Origin: Paracoccus chinensis
Lineage (GTDB): Bacteria > Pseudomonadota > Alphaproteobacteria > Rhodobacterales > Rhodobacteraceae
NCBI RefSeq assembly: GCF_900102885.1
Contig: NZ_FNGE01000023.1
Location: 1 to 33,125 of the forward strand
Reading direction: 5' to 3'
Length of the DNA: 33,125 nucleotides
Shown here: positions 15,276 through 22,804 of the stretch, piece by piece
Layout of the letters: each line of letters starts with the position of its first letter
Numbering within the stretch: the first letter of the stretch is position 1
Notes under the pieces: generated by a model
Database searches by the model: none
What the model was told of the DNA's origin: nothing
The model's input: the letters and a program-made list of their open reading frames with translations, nothing else
Program-made: the position numbers and the translations under genes

Positions 15276-16267
15276 CCGCTTTCCCCATCGAGCGCAGGAA
15301 AGTAGGTTTCCAGAATCCCGCGCTCGTCCCCGATCCGGCCCGTCTGCACGATCACGTCGATGGACTCGCGCACGTAGCCCCGGATTTCCGTGAGCGTCAG
15401 CGGCATCCCGGCCCGCATCACCAGAAAGGCCAGCCGGTTGACCGCCTTGCGCGCGGTCGTGGCATGGAGGGTTGTAAAGCTGCCCTCATGGCCAGTGTTG
15501 ATCGCCTCCAGGAAGGTGACGGCCTCCACCCCGCGCAACTCGCCCAGGATGATCCGATCGGGGCGCAGGCGCAGGGTCATTTCCAGGAGCTTGTCGGCCG
15601 AGCGCACCGAGGCCTCCGCCCGTTCGGCAATCAGGCTCACCACGTTTTCCTGCGCAGGCAGCAGCTCGGCCGAGTCCTCGATCAGCACCAGCCGGTGCCA
15701 TTCCTCAACCATCCAGAGCAGGCGGCGGGCCAGCTCGGTCTTGCCCGAGGACGTGCCCCCCGAGATCACGATGTTCATGCGGGCCTGGATGCAGGCGCGC
15801 AGGAACTCGTCGGGATCGGCGCCGTGCATCGCCATGTCGCGGACCCTACGCAGCAGCTCCAGCCGCTCGGCTTCCAGCGACACCTTCTGGTCGCGCAGGA
15901 AGCGGAAGTGCTTGGGCGCCTCGCCCGTCGGCCTGCGGCGGAACACCCGGAAGGTGATCGTCGTGCCCCCGGCCGAGGCCGGAGGGATGATGGCCTGGCA
16001 GCGCAGAGTGGCGCCGGCATAGTCCACGGTGGTCGAGATCGCAGGCAGGGCGTCGATCAGCGTGAGGCGCTGCTTGTTGGCGATGAGCCCGGCCAGATCC
16101 TTGACCTCGACCGGCGCAAGCGTCACGTCCGCCAGCGACATGGCGCTGTCGCCCGCGCGCTCGACCCATACCCGGCCGTCGCCGTTGATCGCCACCTCGA
16201 TCGTGCTGTCGGCCTCGATCAGCGGGCGCAGGACATGGAGCCTGCTTTCCAGGTGCCCGAGCGCCAT
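15272..16267 (-). CDS. virB11: T4SS ATPase VirB11
   Basis: A 331-residue cytoplasmic secretion ATPase. Walker A is GGTSSGKTE (170-178), the Asp box is VLIEDSAELL, Walker B is RPDRIILGELRG, and the His box is GHEGSFTTLHA. Members form hexamers that power pilus assembly and substrate transfer together with VirB4 and VirD4. The start at 16267 is fixed by the TGATG overlap with virB10 (16265-16269). It is the last gene of the virB operon and converges on virD4 with no intergenic space. Confidence 0.96.
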   Translation of the reverse strand: MALGHLESRLHVLRPLIEADSTIEVAINGDGRVWVERAGDSAMSLADVTLAPVEVKDLAGLIANKQRLTLIDALPAISTTVDYAGATLRCQAIIPPASAGGTTITFRVFRRRPTGEAPKHFRFLRDQKVSLEAERLELLRRVRDMAMHGADPDEFLRACIQARMNIVISGGTSSGKTELARRLLWMVEEWHRLVLIEDSAELLPAQENVVSLIAERAEASVRSADKLLEMTLRLRPDRIILGELRGVEAVTFLEAINTGHEGSFTTLHATTARKAVNRLAFLVMRAGMPLTLTEIRGYVRESIDVIVQTGRIGDERGILETYFPALDGESG

Positions 16268-17643
16268 CAGAGCATTTCCAGATCGGCGTTGACCATGACC
16301 ATGACCACGGCCCCCTGATCGACGCTGATCGTCGTTGGAATGTCGATGTAGTCCTTCATGATCGAGCCGACTGTGTCGCTGGCGTTGGTGCCGATGTTCT
16401 CGGCCGTGTCCTGAGCAACCTCGTCGTCGCTGTCCTTTTCCACTGCTGCGGCCAGGACAGCGGGCGCGGCCCCGATGATCGACACCGCCGCAGCGGCCGA
16501 GAAGCGGGCGAGGGTGTGGGTGTTTACGCGCCCCGTCACGCCCGAGCGGCCGATCCGATCCGTGCCATAGGCCGCGAGTTCGACCGACTGGCCGTCCGGC
16601 GTCACCACCCGGTCCCAGGCCACCATGATCCGCCGCTGGCCCTTGTCGATGGACGAGCTGTAGCGGCCGAACAGGCGCGAGCCTCGGGGAATGAGGACAT
16701 TCGCCATGTCCATCGACCACACGTCATAGCTGACCGTGGCCGACACGTTGCCTTCGAGCTGGCTGGAAATGGCGTTCGTCAGCGTGGCCTCGATCAGCGT
16801 GCCCTGGAGCACCGTGCGCGAGGGTTCCCCGATGACCTTGGCCTGCACGGCTTCGGTCCGGCCCGCACGGCGGAAGCGTTCGGCGGCATCGAGTTGTTCA
16901 TCCGAGCCGCTGTCGCCCTCGGCACCACCACCGCCATCGCTTCCGAAGCGAATGACCTTGGCGGACCGGGTACGCGCTTCCAGCAAAGCTTGCTCCTGCG
17001 CCCGCTGTGCTTCGAGTTCGGCCCGGCGCTGTTCGAGCGCCGCGAGGCGCTGCGCTTCCATGTCAGCCTCCATCTGCGCCTGTCCGGCCATCTGTGCGGC
17101 CGTTTCCAGTTCCGTCTGGAGACGCATATTGTTGCGGGTCAGCTCATCGAGTGCCTGATCCTTGCCCGCCATGTCGTCGCGCAACTGCTGCATTTCCGCT
17201 CGCAGCGCGTCGAGTTGCGCGGTATCGACCGAAGGGTTAGCGCGGGCGGCGGCAAGCTCGGCCTGGGCTTTCTGGAGATCGGCCCTGGCCTTTTCCAGAG
17301 CCGCCCTTGCCGCGTCCGCGTCGGTCTTCGCCTGCGGGTCCGTCACCGTCTGGACTTCGGTGCGCGTCACCACGGTCGCCGGCGTGGTGACAGGCAGGGG
17401 CTCGTTTTCAGTGACAGTGAAGCCCGCAAGGCCGGAGTCATCCTGAAACTCGCTGACTTCGGAGGTCTGCATGGGCGGGGGCGAGGTCCGTTCAGCCGGC
17501 TGCACCGTTGCCACATAGGCCCCGCCGGCCAGGCCCGTGGCGAGCATCCCTGCCGGCAGCGCCATGCGCCGCCACCAGGGCGTGCCCGCGACCGGCTTCT
17601 GCATCCGCGCCAGCCGCGCCAGGAGCTGATCCTCGTCGGCCAT
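16267..17643 (-). CDS. virB10: T4SS core protein VirB10 (TrbI family)
   Basis: The 458-residue protein spans both membranes in the core complex. A membrane helix lies at about 28-46 (LPAGMLATGLAGGAYVATV), followed by a proline-rich segment and a long Ala/Glu/Gln-rich coiled coil at about 105-225. The C-terminal beta-barrel domain includes GTLIEATLTNAISSQLEGNV, IPRGSRLFGRYSSSIDKGQR and RIMVAWDRVVTPDGQSVEL, a canonical TrbI signature. The coiled coil is long compared with Agrobacterium VirB10. Start and stop both overlap neighbours as TGATG (17641-17645 and 16265-16269). Confidence 0.95.
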   Translation of the reverse strand: MADEDQLLARLARMQKPVAGTPWWRRMALPAGMLATGLAGGAYVATVQPAERTSPPPMQTSEVSEFQDDSGLAGFTVTENEPLPVTTPATVVTRTEVQTVTDPQAKTDADAARAALEKARADLQKAQAELAAARANPSVDTAQLDALRAEMQQLRDDMAGKDQALDELTRNNMRLQTELETAAQMAGQAQMEADMEAQRLAALEQRRAELEAQRAQEQALLEARTRSAKVIRFGSDGGGGAEGDSGSDEQLDAAERFRRAGRTEAVQAKVIGEPSRTVLQGTLIEATLTNAISSQLEGNVSATVSYDVWSMDMANVLIPRGSRLFGRYSSSIDKGQRRIMVAWDRVVTPDGQSVELAAYGTDRIGRSGVTGRVNTHTLARFSAAAAVSIIGAAPAVLAAAVEKDSDDEVAQDTAENIGTNASDTVGSIMKDYIDIPTTISVDQGAVVMVMVNADLEML

Positions 17644-18374
17644 CAGCGCGTCCTCCGCTTCGCGCCCGCCTTTGTGCCCTCGATGCAGACATGTTCATCG
17701 CCATAGCGGAGCACCCACCGTTCCGAACGCGCGCCCACGGTGATGATCGTACCGTTCACGCTGCTGTTGACGCTGGTTTCCCGTCCCTTGGCATCGGCCC
17801 GGAAGATCGAGGGGATCGGTGCACCAGGCGGGATCTGGAACAGCGTTTTCTTGCCATCGTCAGAAATCCCCACCGGCGCGAACTCGGCCGCCCCTTTGCG
17901 GTTGAGGACACGGTAGGTCATGGGAACCTCGGCCGGGATCGCAGCTGCGGCCGCAGCCGCCCGCGCGCGCGACCCGCCGCCACCCGGCACCGTGAACTTC
18001 ACCGACCAGTTAGGTGTGACCTTCGACGACTCCACGACATTGAGAAAGTAGAAGCGCCGATTGGTTTCGACCGTCATGTTGGTGCTGGCGCCGGGCACGA
18101 AGGACATGATGGAAAAGGCGTTCGACGCGCCGACCTTATCCGCCTCAAAGGCTTCGCTGTCGCCCACGGAGATCGTCTGGATCGTCTCGCCGTCACCCAG
18201 CTCGACCAGGGTGACGTTCCGCACCCGCGTATGGATGGTATAGACCTGCCCCTCCTGAAATGTGGCATAGGTCACGCGGCTGTCGTTGCCGCCCGCACGC
18301 GGGCGGGCTTCCGCAAGGGCGGCGGCGGGCAGGGTGAGCGCAATAAGCGCCATGAGCGTGGTGGAACGGATCAT
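17643..18374 (-). CDS. virB9: T4SS outer-membrane core protein VirB9
   Basis: 243 residues with a signal peptide (MIRSTTLMALIALTLPAAAL, then an A-x-A cleavage site). The N-terminal domain contains YTIHTRVRNVTLVELGDGE and FSIMSFVPGASTNMTVETNR, and the C-terminal domain MTYRVLNRKGAAEFAPVGIS followed by Q-I-P-P-G-A-P-I-P-S-I-F, both VirB9/TrbG hallmarks. A Gly/Arg/Ala linker separates the domains. VirB9 forms the outer ring with VirB7 and VirB10. It overlaps virB8 by ATGA at 18371-18374. Confidence 0.95.
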   Translation of the reverse strand: MIRSTTLMALIALTLPAAALAEARPRAGGNDSRVTYATFQEGQVYTIHTRVRNVTLVELGDGETIQTISVGDSEAFEADKVGASNAFSIMSFVPGASTNMTVETNRRFYFLNVVESSKVTPNWSVKFTVPGGGGSRARAAAAAAAIPAEVPMTYRVLNRKGAAEFAPVGISDDGKKTLFQIPPGAPIPSIFRADAKGRETSVNSSVNGTIITVGARSERWVLRYGDEHVCIEGTKAGAKRRTR

Positions 18375-19057
18375 TTCTGGCCCTCCATGTTCTGGGCTTC
18401 AAGGCTTTCGGCGGTCACGCGGTAATCGGTGACGGTGAAGCCGAAGGGGTTTTCCCACACGAGCTGCACCGCGCTCGCGGTTGTCGGCTGAAACTCATAG
18501 GTGATCGTGGCGTAGAACTTGCCGATCCGGTCCGGCTCGCCTGCCTTCTTGAGCCGCTTGGTGAAGCGCACCTGCGCCGTTCTGGGCGCAACCGGGGTGA
18601 TCGAGAGAACGTCCACGATCACCTTGCCGCTCGCGCCATAGATCGTGGGCGGATAGTTGGGGTTTGCCTTGTCCCATTGCGCCTTCAGCGCCGCCTGCAT
18701 CCGGGGCGAGGACATCCGATAGGCTTGCAGGAGGCGGGCCTCGTTGTCGGCCGCGTCATAGGTTTCGCGGTTCTTGACGTAGTTGTAGAGCAGCGATTGC
18801 TCGACCGCCGCGCCATGCTCGATCCCGGCCGCCTCGACGCGCACGGCGCGCTCGGCCAGGCCGGTGTCCTTGTCCACGATGGTCACGAACGCCTGCGTTT
18901 CCTTGAGCGGCAGGGTCATGCCCGCCACCGCCACGCCGCCGAGGCCAAGCAGCACGCCGCCGATAGCGACCGCCCAAGCCATCCGCTCGCGGCGGCGGAC
19001 GCCGAAGATCAGCTCGTTTTCCAGAATCGTCCTGCTGTCAGACCCGCGGTCCGCCAT
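18371..19057 (-). CDS. virB8: T4SS assembly protein VirB8
   Basis: 228 residues with a single N-terminal membrane helix at about 27-48 (WAVAIGGVLLGLGGVAVAGM) and a periplasmic NTF2-like domain: LPLKETQAFVTIVDKDTG, a central YNYVKNRETYD, and C-terminal VRFTKRLKKAGEPDRIGKFY and YEFQPTTA. VirB8 nucleates the inner-membrane complex. The ATG at 19057 follows TTGGAGGATGCG; longer in-frame extension lacks a ribosome site. It is separated from virB6 by 32 bp. Confidence 0.93.
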   Translation of the reverse strand: MADRGSDSRTILENELIFGVRRRERMAWAVAIGGVLLGLGGVAVAGMTLPLKETQAFVTIVDKDTGLAERAVRVEAAGIEHGAAVEQSLLYNYVKNRETYDAADNEARLLQAYRMSSPRMQAALKAQWDKANPNYPPTIYGASGKVIVDVLSITPVAPRTAQVRFTKRLKKAGEPDRIGKFYATITYEFQPTTASAVQLVWENPFGFTVTDYRVTAESLEAQNMEGQK

Positions 19058-19089
19058 CGCATCCTCCAAAGTTCCGAAGGTCAGGCGCG

Positions 19090-20121
19090 CTAGGGGCGCT
19101 TGCCCTGCATGATCTCGATGCCCTGCATCTTCCTGCGCCACTCGGCGCCCTTTTCCGCCCATTCGCGGTCACGGGCGCGGGCGGCGAGGGCAGGCGACTT
19201 GCCGGTGAGAGCGCCAGAAAGCGCAGCCTCTCCGCGCGCCTTGGCTCCTTCACCAAACCGGCCGGCTACCCATCCGACCGGCCTTGCCGGAAGGGTTGCG
19301 GTCTTTCCGACCACGCGCAGCGCCTCGGGGGCGAAGTTGGCAAGGTTGAAGCTGCCGGTGATGTGCGCGGCGGCGGTCGGGATCGCCAGGAGCGCGAAGA
19401 TGCCGACGAAGGCCACGCACAGGAAGCCAATAGCCATCGAGAAGTTTTCGAGGCTATCCTGTTCCGTGAACTGGGCAGCGGCCATCGACACCACGGCGCC
19501 GATCACCGCCGCGGCCGCGATGGGATACATCAGATAGCCTACGAAGGCGGTCAGCCACGCCTCGAACAGCGTCTTGGTGCGCTCGAAGATGGTGGCGATC
19601 ATGGCGAGCGGCGCCACCCCGAGCAGGAAGGCAATCATGATCTTCGAGAAGGCGACGATCAGGATATAGGCTGCCATCAGGATCGACAGAATCATCATTA
19701 GAAGCGCCGCGACGACCCCTCGCGTGATCGAGCTGAACGAGCGGGCGGCGCCGTCCGCCACGTCGGACATCTGCACCGCAAACTGGTCCATCGCCGCTGC
19801 AGGGTTTGGGGTGTCGCCGTTGAAGAAGCTCAACGCGAGGCTGCCCGCGCCTGTGGACAGCGCGTCATAGATCACGCCGAAGTTCGCCCATGAGCGGGCG
19901 AAGATGAACACCAGCACGATGCGAGAGACGAGCTGCCAGGCATCTCGCATGGACATGCGGTTCACGCCAAGCGCCATCGTGACCCCGATCAGCACAACGA
20001 GCAGCGTGGTCATGATCGTCAGCGTCGGATCAAGTGCTTCAGCCGTGGAGGTGAAATACCTCTCGCCCACGTCCAGCACGGCCTCATCGAGATCCTGGAG
20101 GATATCTTCGATCAGGGCCAT
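19090..20121 (-). CDS. virB6: T4SS inner-membrane channel protein VirB6 (TrbL/VirB6)
   Basis: A 343-residue polytopic membrane protein with about six to seven helices (for example LTIMTTLLVVLIGVTMALGV and VAALLMMILSILMAAYILIV), plus the conserved F-E-R-T-K-T-L-F-E-A-W-L loop typical of VirB6/TrbL. The C-terminal tail is Arg/Ala-rich and soluble. VirB6 forms part of the inner-membrane pore for DNA. The start at 20121 is set by a TGATG overlap with the upstream gene (20119-20123). Confidence 0.93.
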   Translation of the reverse strand: MALIEDILQDLDEAVLDVGERYFTSTAEALDPTLTIMTTLLVVLIGVTMALGVNRMSMRDAWQLVSRIVLVFIFARSWANFGVIYDALSTGAGSLALSFFNGDTPNPAAAMDQFAVQMSDVADGAARSFSSITRGVVAALLMMILSILMAAYILIVAFSKIMIAFLLGVAPLAMIATIFERTKTLFEAWLTAFVGYLMYPIAAAAVIGAVVSMAAAQFTEQDSLENFSMAIGFLCVAFVGIFALLAIPTAAAHITGSFNLANFAPEALRVVGKTATLPARPVGWVAGRFGEGAKARGEAALSGALTGKSPALAARARDREWAEKGAEWRRKMQGIEIMQGKRP

Positions 20122-20726
20122 CAGTAATCCCCACACATCGCGTCAACGATCTTCTTCTGTCGATCGTATTCGTCATAAAGGTCGTTTGTGTGTTTAGGCA
20201 GAAGGACCGTTACCCCGAGCTTTTCCTTCAGCCGGTCCTCGAATAGCGCGACGGTCGCGTGCGGAATGACCTTTCCTGCGCAGGTACAGTCCTTTGTTGC
20301 AATGACATTGGTAGTCGAAAGATACCCTGAAATATCTCGGTAAGCCCTGTTCCCCCGGCTACCAGGTGAATGCAGGTTCTGCTGCATTTCTGGTGTCTTT
20401 TCGCAGGACCGATACGGCTGGTTCTCGGCCGCGCTCGGCACCCGTTCGATGCCGGACACGTCCACATCGGGGCCAAGATCGAGCTTGAGAAACTCCTCTT
20501 CCGCCTGCCGTTCGGCCTTGCTCATCGCCGCCTGCATTTCCAGCAGTTCCTTGAGTTCGGCGTCACCGCCGTCGATGGGGTCCGCTGCGGCGCCTTGCGC
20601 CGCCGGAGCAGGGGCGGATGGCAGCGAGCGGGGCACCGTGCCGCCCTGCGGCGGAAGCACCTGCGCCATCGCCAGCGTGCCCACCGCCAGGATCACCAGT
20701 CCACCCGCGAGAACCGTCCGCTTCAT
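20121..20726 (-). CDS. Secreted T4SS-operon protein of unknown role
   Basis: A 201-residue protein starting with a signal peptide (MKRTVLAGGLVILAVGTLAM, cleavage after A-M-A-Q), then a Pro/Ala-rich segment, a short coiled-coil stretch (ELKELLEMQAAMSKAERQAE) and a Cys-containing C-terminal domain (RSCEKTPEMQQ, ATKDCTCAGKVIP, VDAMCGDY). The five visible cysteines suggest periplasmic disulfides. The second ATG (20726) has GGAGG at good spacing. It sits between virB5 and virB6 and is coupled to virB6 by TGATG. I recognise it only as a gene seen in similar virB operons; it may be a minor pilus or periplasmic assembly component. Confidence 0.75.
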   Translation of the reverse strand: MKRTVLAGGLVILAVGTLAMAQVLPPQGGTVPRSLPSAPAPAAQGAAADPIDGGDAELKELLEMQAAMSKAERQAEEEFLKLDLGPDVDVSGIERVPSAAENQPYRSCEKTPEMQQNLHSPGSRGNRAYRDISGYLSTTNVIATKDCTCAGKVIPHATVALFEDRLKEKLGVTVLLPKHTNDLYDEYDRQKKIVDAMCGDY

Positions 20727-20728
20727 GG

Positions 20729-21520
20729 TCATTCCTCCAGTTTCATCCGCAGGTATTTTTCCTCATCGGCGGCGGTCGCGGCGTCCATGACGCCCATGTT
20801 GCCCTGACCCACCGTCTGGATCGCTTCCATCGACCAGACATTGGCGATCGCAATGCCAAGCTCGGCCGTGACCCGCGTGTTGAGGTCGATCGCTTCCTTC
20901 AGGCCCGCCGTGTCGGGGATCTTCTGCACGAGGCCATCGAGCCGGGTCAGGCTGTCCTTGGCGGCCTCCGACGAGCTTTCCGCCGCCACGCTCATGAAGG
21001 CGTTCACGTTGGCCGACTGGCCGATCCGCGAGGCTCCCTGATCCTCGCTGCGGGCTAGCGTGTCCACGCGGTCCCGCGACAGGCCCGACTTCTCGAAGGT
21101 GCGATCCACGTGGCCGGTGACGGTGCCGCCGCCCCGGAAGGCATCGCCCGAGGCCAGCACCCGGGTCCAATCCCCCGACCGTGCCGCCTCGACCGAGGTG
21201 GTCAGGTCCGCAAAATCGGGCAGAATGTCCTTCAGGAAGCTGTCGGGATCGACGCCGAGGTCCGCCAGCGTCAGGCCATTGCGCAGCGCGTCGATCTGGT
21301 TCTGCAGGAGCAGGATCTGGTCCAGCAGTTGCTTGGTCTGCTCATCGAGCTTCACGTTCTGCGCGATCTGCTCCTTGAGCTGCAGCTTTGCCTCGACAAG
21401 CTGATCGGCCAGCTTCGCTAGGCTGGTCACGTCGATGGTGGGCACACCCTGGCCGCCGGCTGGAACCGCGAGGACGCAGGCAAGCGCGCCGGTTGCCAGG
21501 ATTCTCGTTGTCAGTTTCAT
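20729..21520 (-). CDS. virB5: T4SS minor pilin VirB5
   Basis: 263 residues. A signal peptide is followed by a Gln/Leu-rich helical bundle: LVEAKLQLKEQIAQNVKLDE, QLLDQILLLQNQIDALRNGL. The C-terminal part ends ADEEKYLRMKLEE. Helical VirB5 proteins sit at the pilus tip and help recipient contact. Assignment rests on place between virB4 and virB6, the export signal and the helical composition, which suits VirB5/TrbJ. Its C-terminal half resembles that of the preceding transglycosylase gene (AIDLNTRVTAEL versus AMDLNSYTRAEV), so the two share ancestry. Confidence 0.82.
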   Translation of the reverse strand: MKLTTRILATGALACVLAVPAGGQGVPTIDVTSLAKLADQLVEAKLQLKEQIAQNVKLDEQTKQLLDQILLLQNQIDALRNGLTLADLGVDPDSFLKDILPDFADLTTSVEAARSGDWTRVLASGDAFRGGGTVTGHVDRTFEKSGLSRDRVDTLARSEDQGASRIGQSANVNAFMSVAAESSSEAAKDSLTRLDGLVQKIPDTAGLKEAIDLNTRVTAELGIAIANVWSMEAIQTVGQGNMGVMDAATAADEEKYLRMKLEE

Positions 21521-22671
21521 CCGTCCAACCTCACTCGCAGGTAATCCTCATCCCGCGCATAGGCTTCGAGAAGCAGCGCCGTGCGCGCCGCTTCCACCTT
21601 GCGCTGCACCGCTTGCAGCCGGGCCAGGATCACCGCCATGCGCGCCACTTCGGCCCGCGTGTAGCTGTTCAGGTCCATCGCGGTCTTGACCGAGCCGGTG
21701 GTCTCGACCTGCACCAGGCTGTCCTTCAGCCGGGTCATGGAGCCGTGCATGGTGTTCATGCTGACGGCCGCGTAGCCGATCGCCGCGTCCGACAGGTTCG
21801 AGGCTTCGGCAATCACCATGTCGCGCGGATCGAGCGTGCCGACTGCCTCCGCGTTGCCGTCCATCCGGGTCGCGTAGCGGTTGTAGTAGCCCGTGATCTT
21901 CACGACATAGTTCTGCGTTTCCTTGTAAGGCGGGATGCCGTTGTATTTCTGCACGGCGCCCGGTCCCGCGTTGTAGGCAGCAAGCGCCAGCGGCATGGAG
22001 CCGAACATCCCCAGGCCCTTGAGCAGATAGCGGGCGCCGCCGTCGAGCTGCACCCGCGGGTCCTGGCGGCGCCCGTCGTCGGGGATGCCAAGCTCGGTAA
22101 AGGTGCCGGGCATGATCTGCGTCAGCCCGAAGGCGCCGACATGGCTGCGCGCGCCGATGGAGAAGTTCGACTCCTGCTTGACGAGCGCCTGGAGCCAGCA
22201 GCGGAACTCGACCGCGTTGATGCCCGCCCGCGCCAGCGCGGGGTGGCCCGCGTGCTTCTGCGCCGTCTCCGCGATCATCTGTTCGATCGTGACGGGCGCA
22301 TCGCCCATGATCCGCCCGGCATAGGGGTTGTTGTCCTCAATGGCGTAGATTTCCGCAGCACCCGTGAAGGCCCCTCCAGCGCCCGAGACGCCCGCGCCTT
22401 CGAGATCGGGCACGAAGCGAGAGGTCTCTGTGAGCAGGTCAAGCGTCTGCTGTGCAGCTGCCAGTTGATCGGTGCGGGCCTTGATCTGACGGAGCCGTTC
22501 CTCGTTCTTGGCCTGCGCTTCCTTGGTCTTGGCGGCTTCTTCGCGCAGCCCGAGGACTTCAAGCGCGATGCGCTTGAAGTCGCCAACCGGCACGCCTTGC
22601 CCGGCGACCCCGGCCGGGATCGCCGCCGCGCCGATCAGCGCCAGCACCAGAACGGATTTGCGGCCCCGCAC
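21517..22671 (-). CDS. Lytic transglycosylase embedded in VirB5-like sequence
   Basis: 384 residues from a GTG at 22671, chosen for spacing from AAGGAGG. After a signal peptide comes a VirB5-like coiled coil (about 25-95). Then, at about 150-265, an SLT domain has the catalytic glutamate in ALVKQESNF and motifs [31 protein letters not shown] and [20 protein letters not shown]. Finally a C-terminal VirB5-like helical part ends DEDYLRVRLDG. SLT enzymes open peptidoglycan for the secretion channel. A separate VirB1 gene also exists in this operon, so this may be a dedicated pilus-associated enzyme. Stop and next start overlap by 4 nt. Confidence 0.82.
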   Translation of the reverse strand: MRGRKSVLVLALIGAAAIPAGVAGQGVPVGDFKRIALEVLGLREEAAKTKEAQAKNEERLRQIKARTDQLAAAQQTLDLLTETSRFVPDLEGAGVSGAGGAFTGAAEIYAIEDNNPYAGRIMGDAPVTIEQMIAETAQKHAGHPALARAGINAVEFRCWLQALVKQESNFSIGARSHVGAFGLTQIMPGTFTELGIPDDGRRQDPRVQLDGGARYLLKGLGMFGSMPLALAAYNAGPGAVQKYNGIPPYKETQNYVVKITGYYNRYATRMDGNAEAVGTLDPRDMVIAEASNLSDAAIGYAAVSMNTMHGSMTRLKDSLVQVETTGSVKTAMDLNSYTRAEVARMAVILARLQAVQRKVEAARTALLLEAYARDEDYLRVRLDG

Positions 22672-22681
22672 CACCACCTCC

Positions 22682-22804
22682 TTACCGGCAGTCGCTTGAT
22701 GCGACGAAGGCCATGCCCGACCAGCAGTTGGTCTTGCGGATCGGCTGTTCGCCGCAGCCCGCGAGCGCGGCGGCCACCGCCGCGAGGATCAGAACCTTAC
22801 GCAT
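22682..22804 (-). CDS. virB7: VirB7-like small lipoprotein
   Basis: A 40-residue lipoprotein with a signal sequence and lipobox: MRKVLILAAVAAALAGC then GEQPIRKTNCWSGM and a tail SSDCR. The lipidated cysteine follows A-L-A-G. Small lipoproteins in this position are VirB7 equivalents that anchor VirB9 in the outer membrane, often by a disulfide; two more cysteines are present here. GGAGG lies 7 nt before the chosen ATG, and another ATG sits one codon upstream. The gene overlaps the virB4 end by 8 nt. The VirB7 name is inferred from size, lipobox and context. Confidence 0.8.
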   Translation of the reverse strand: MRKVLILAAVAAALAGCGEQPIRKTNCWSGMAFVASSDCR

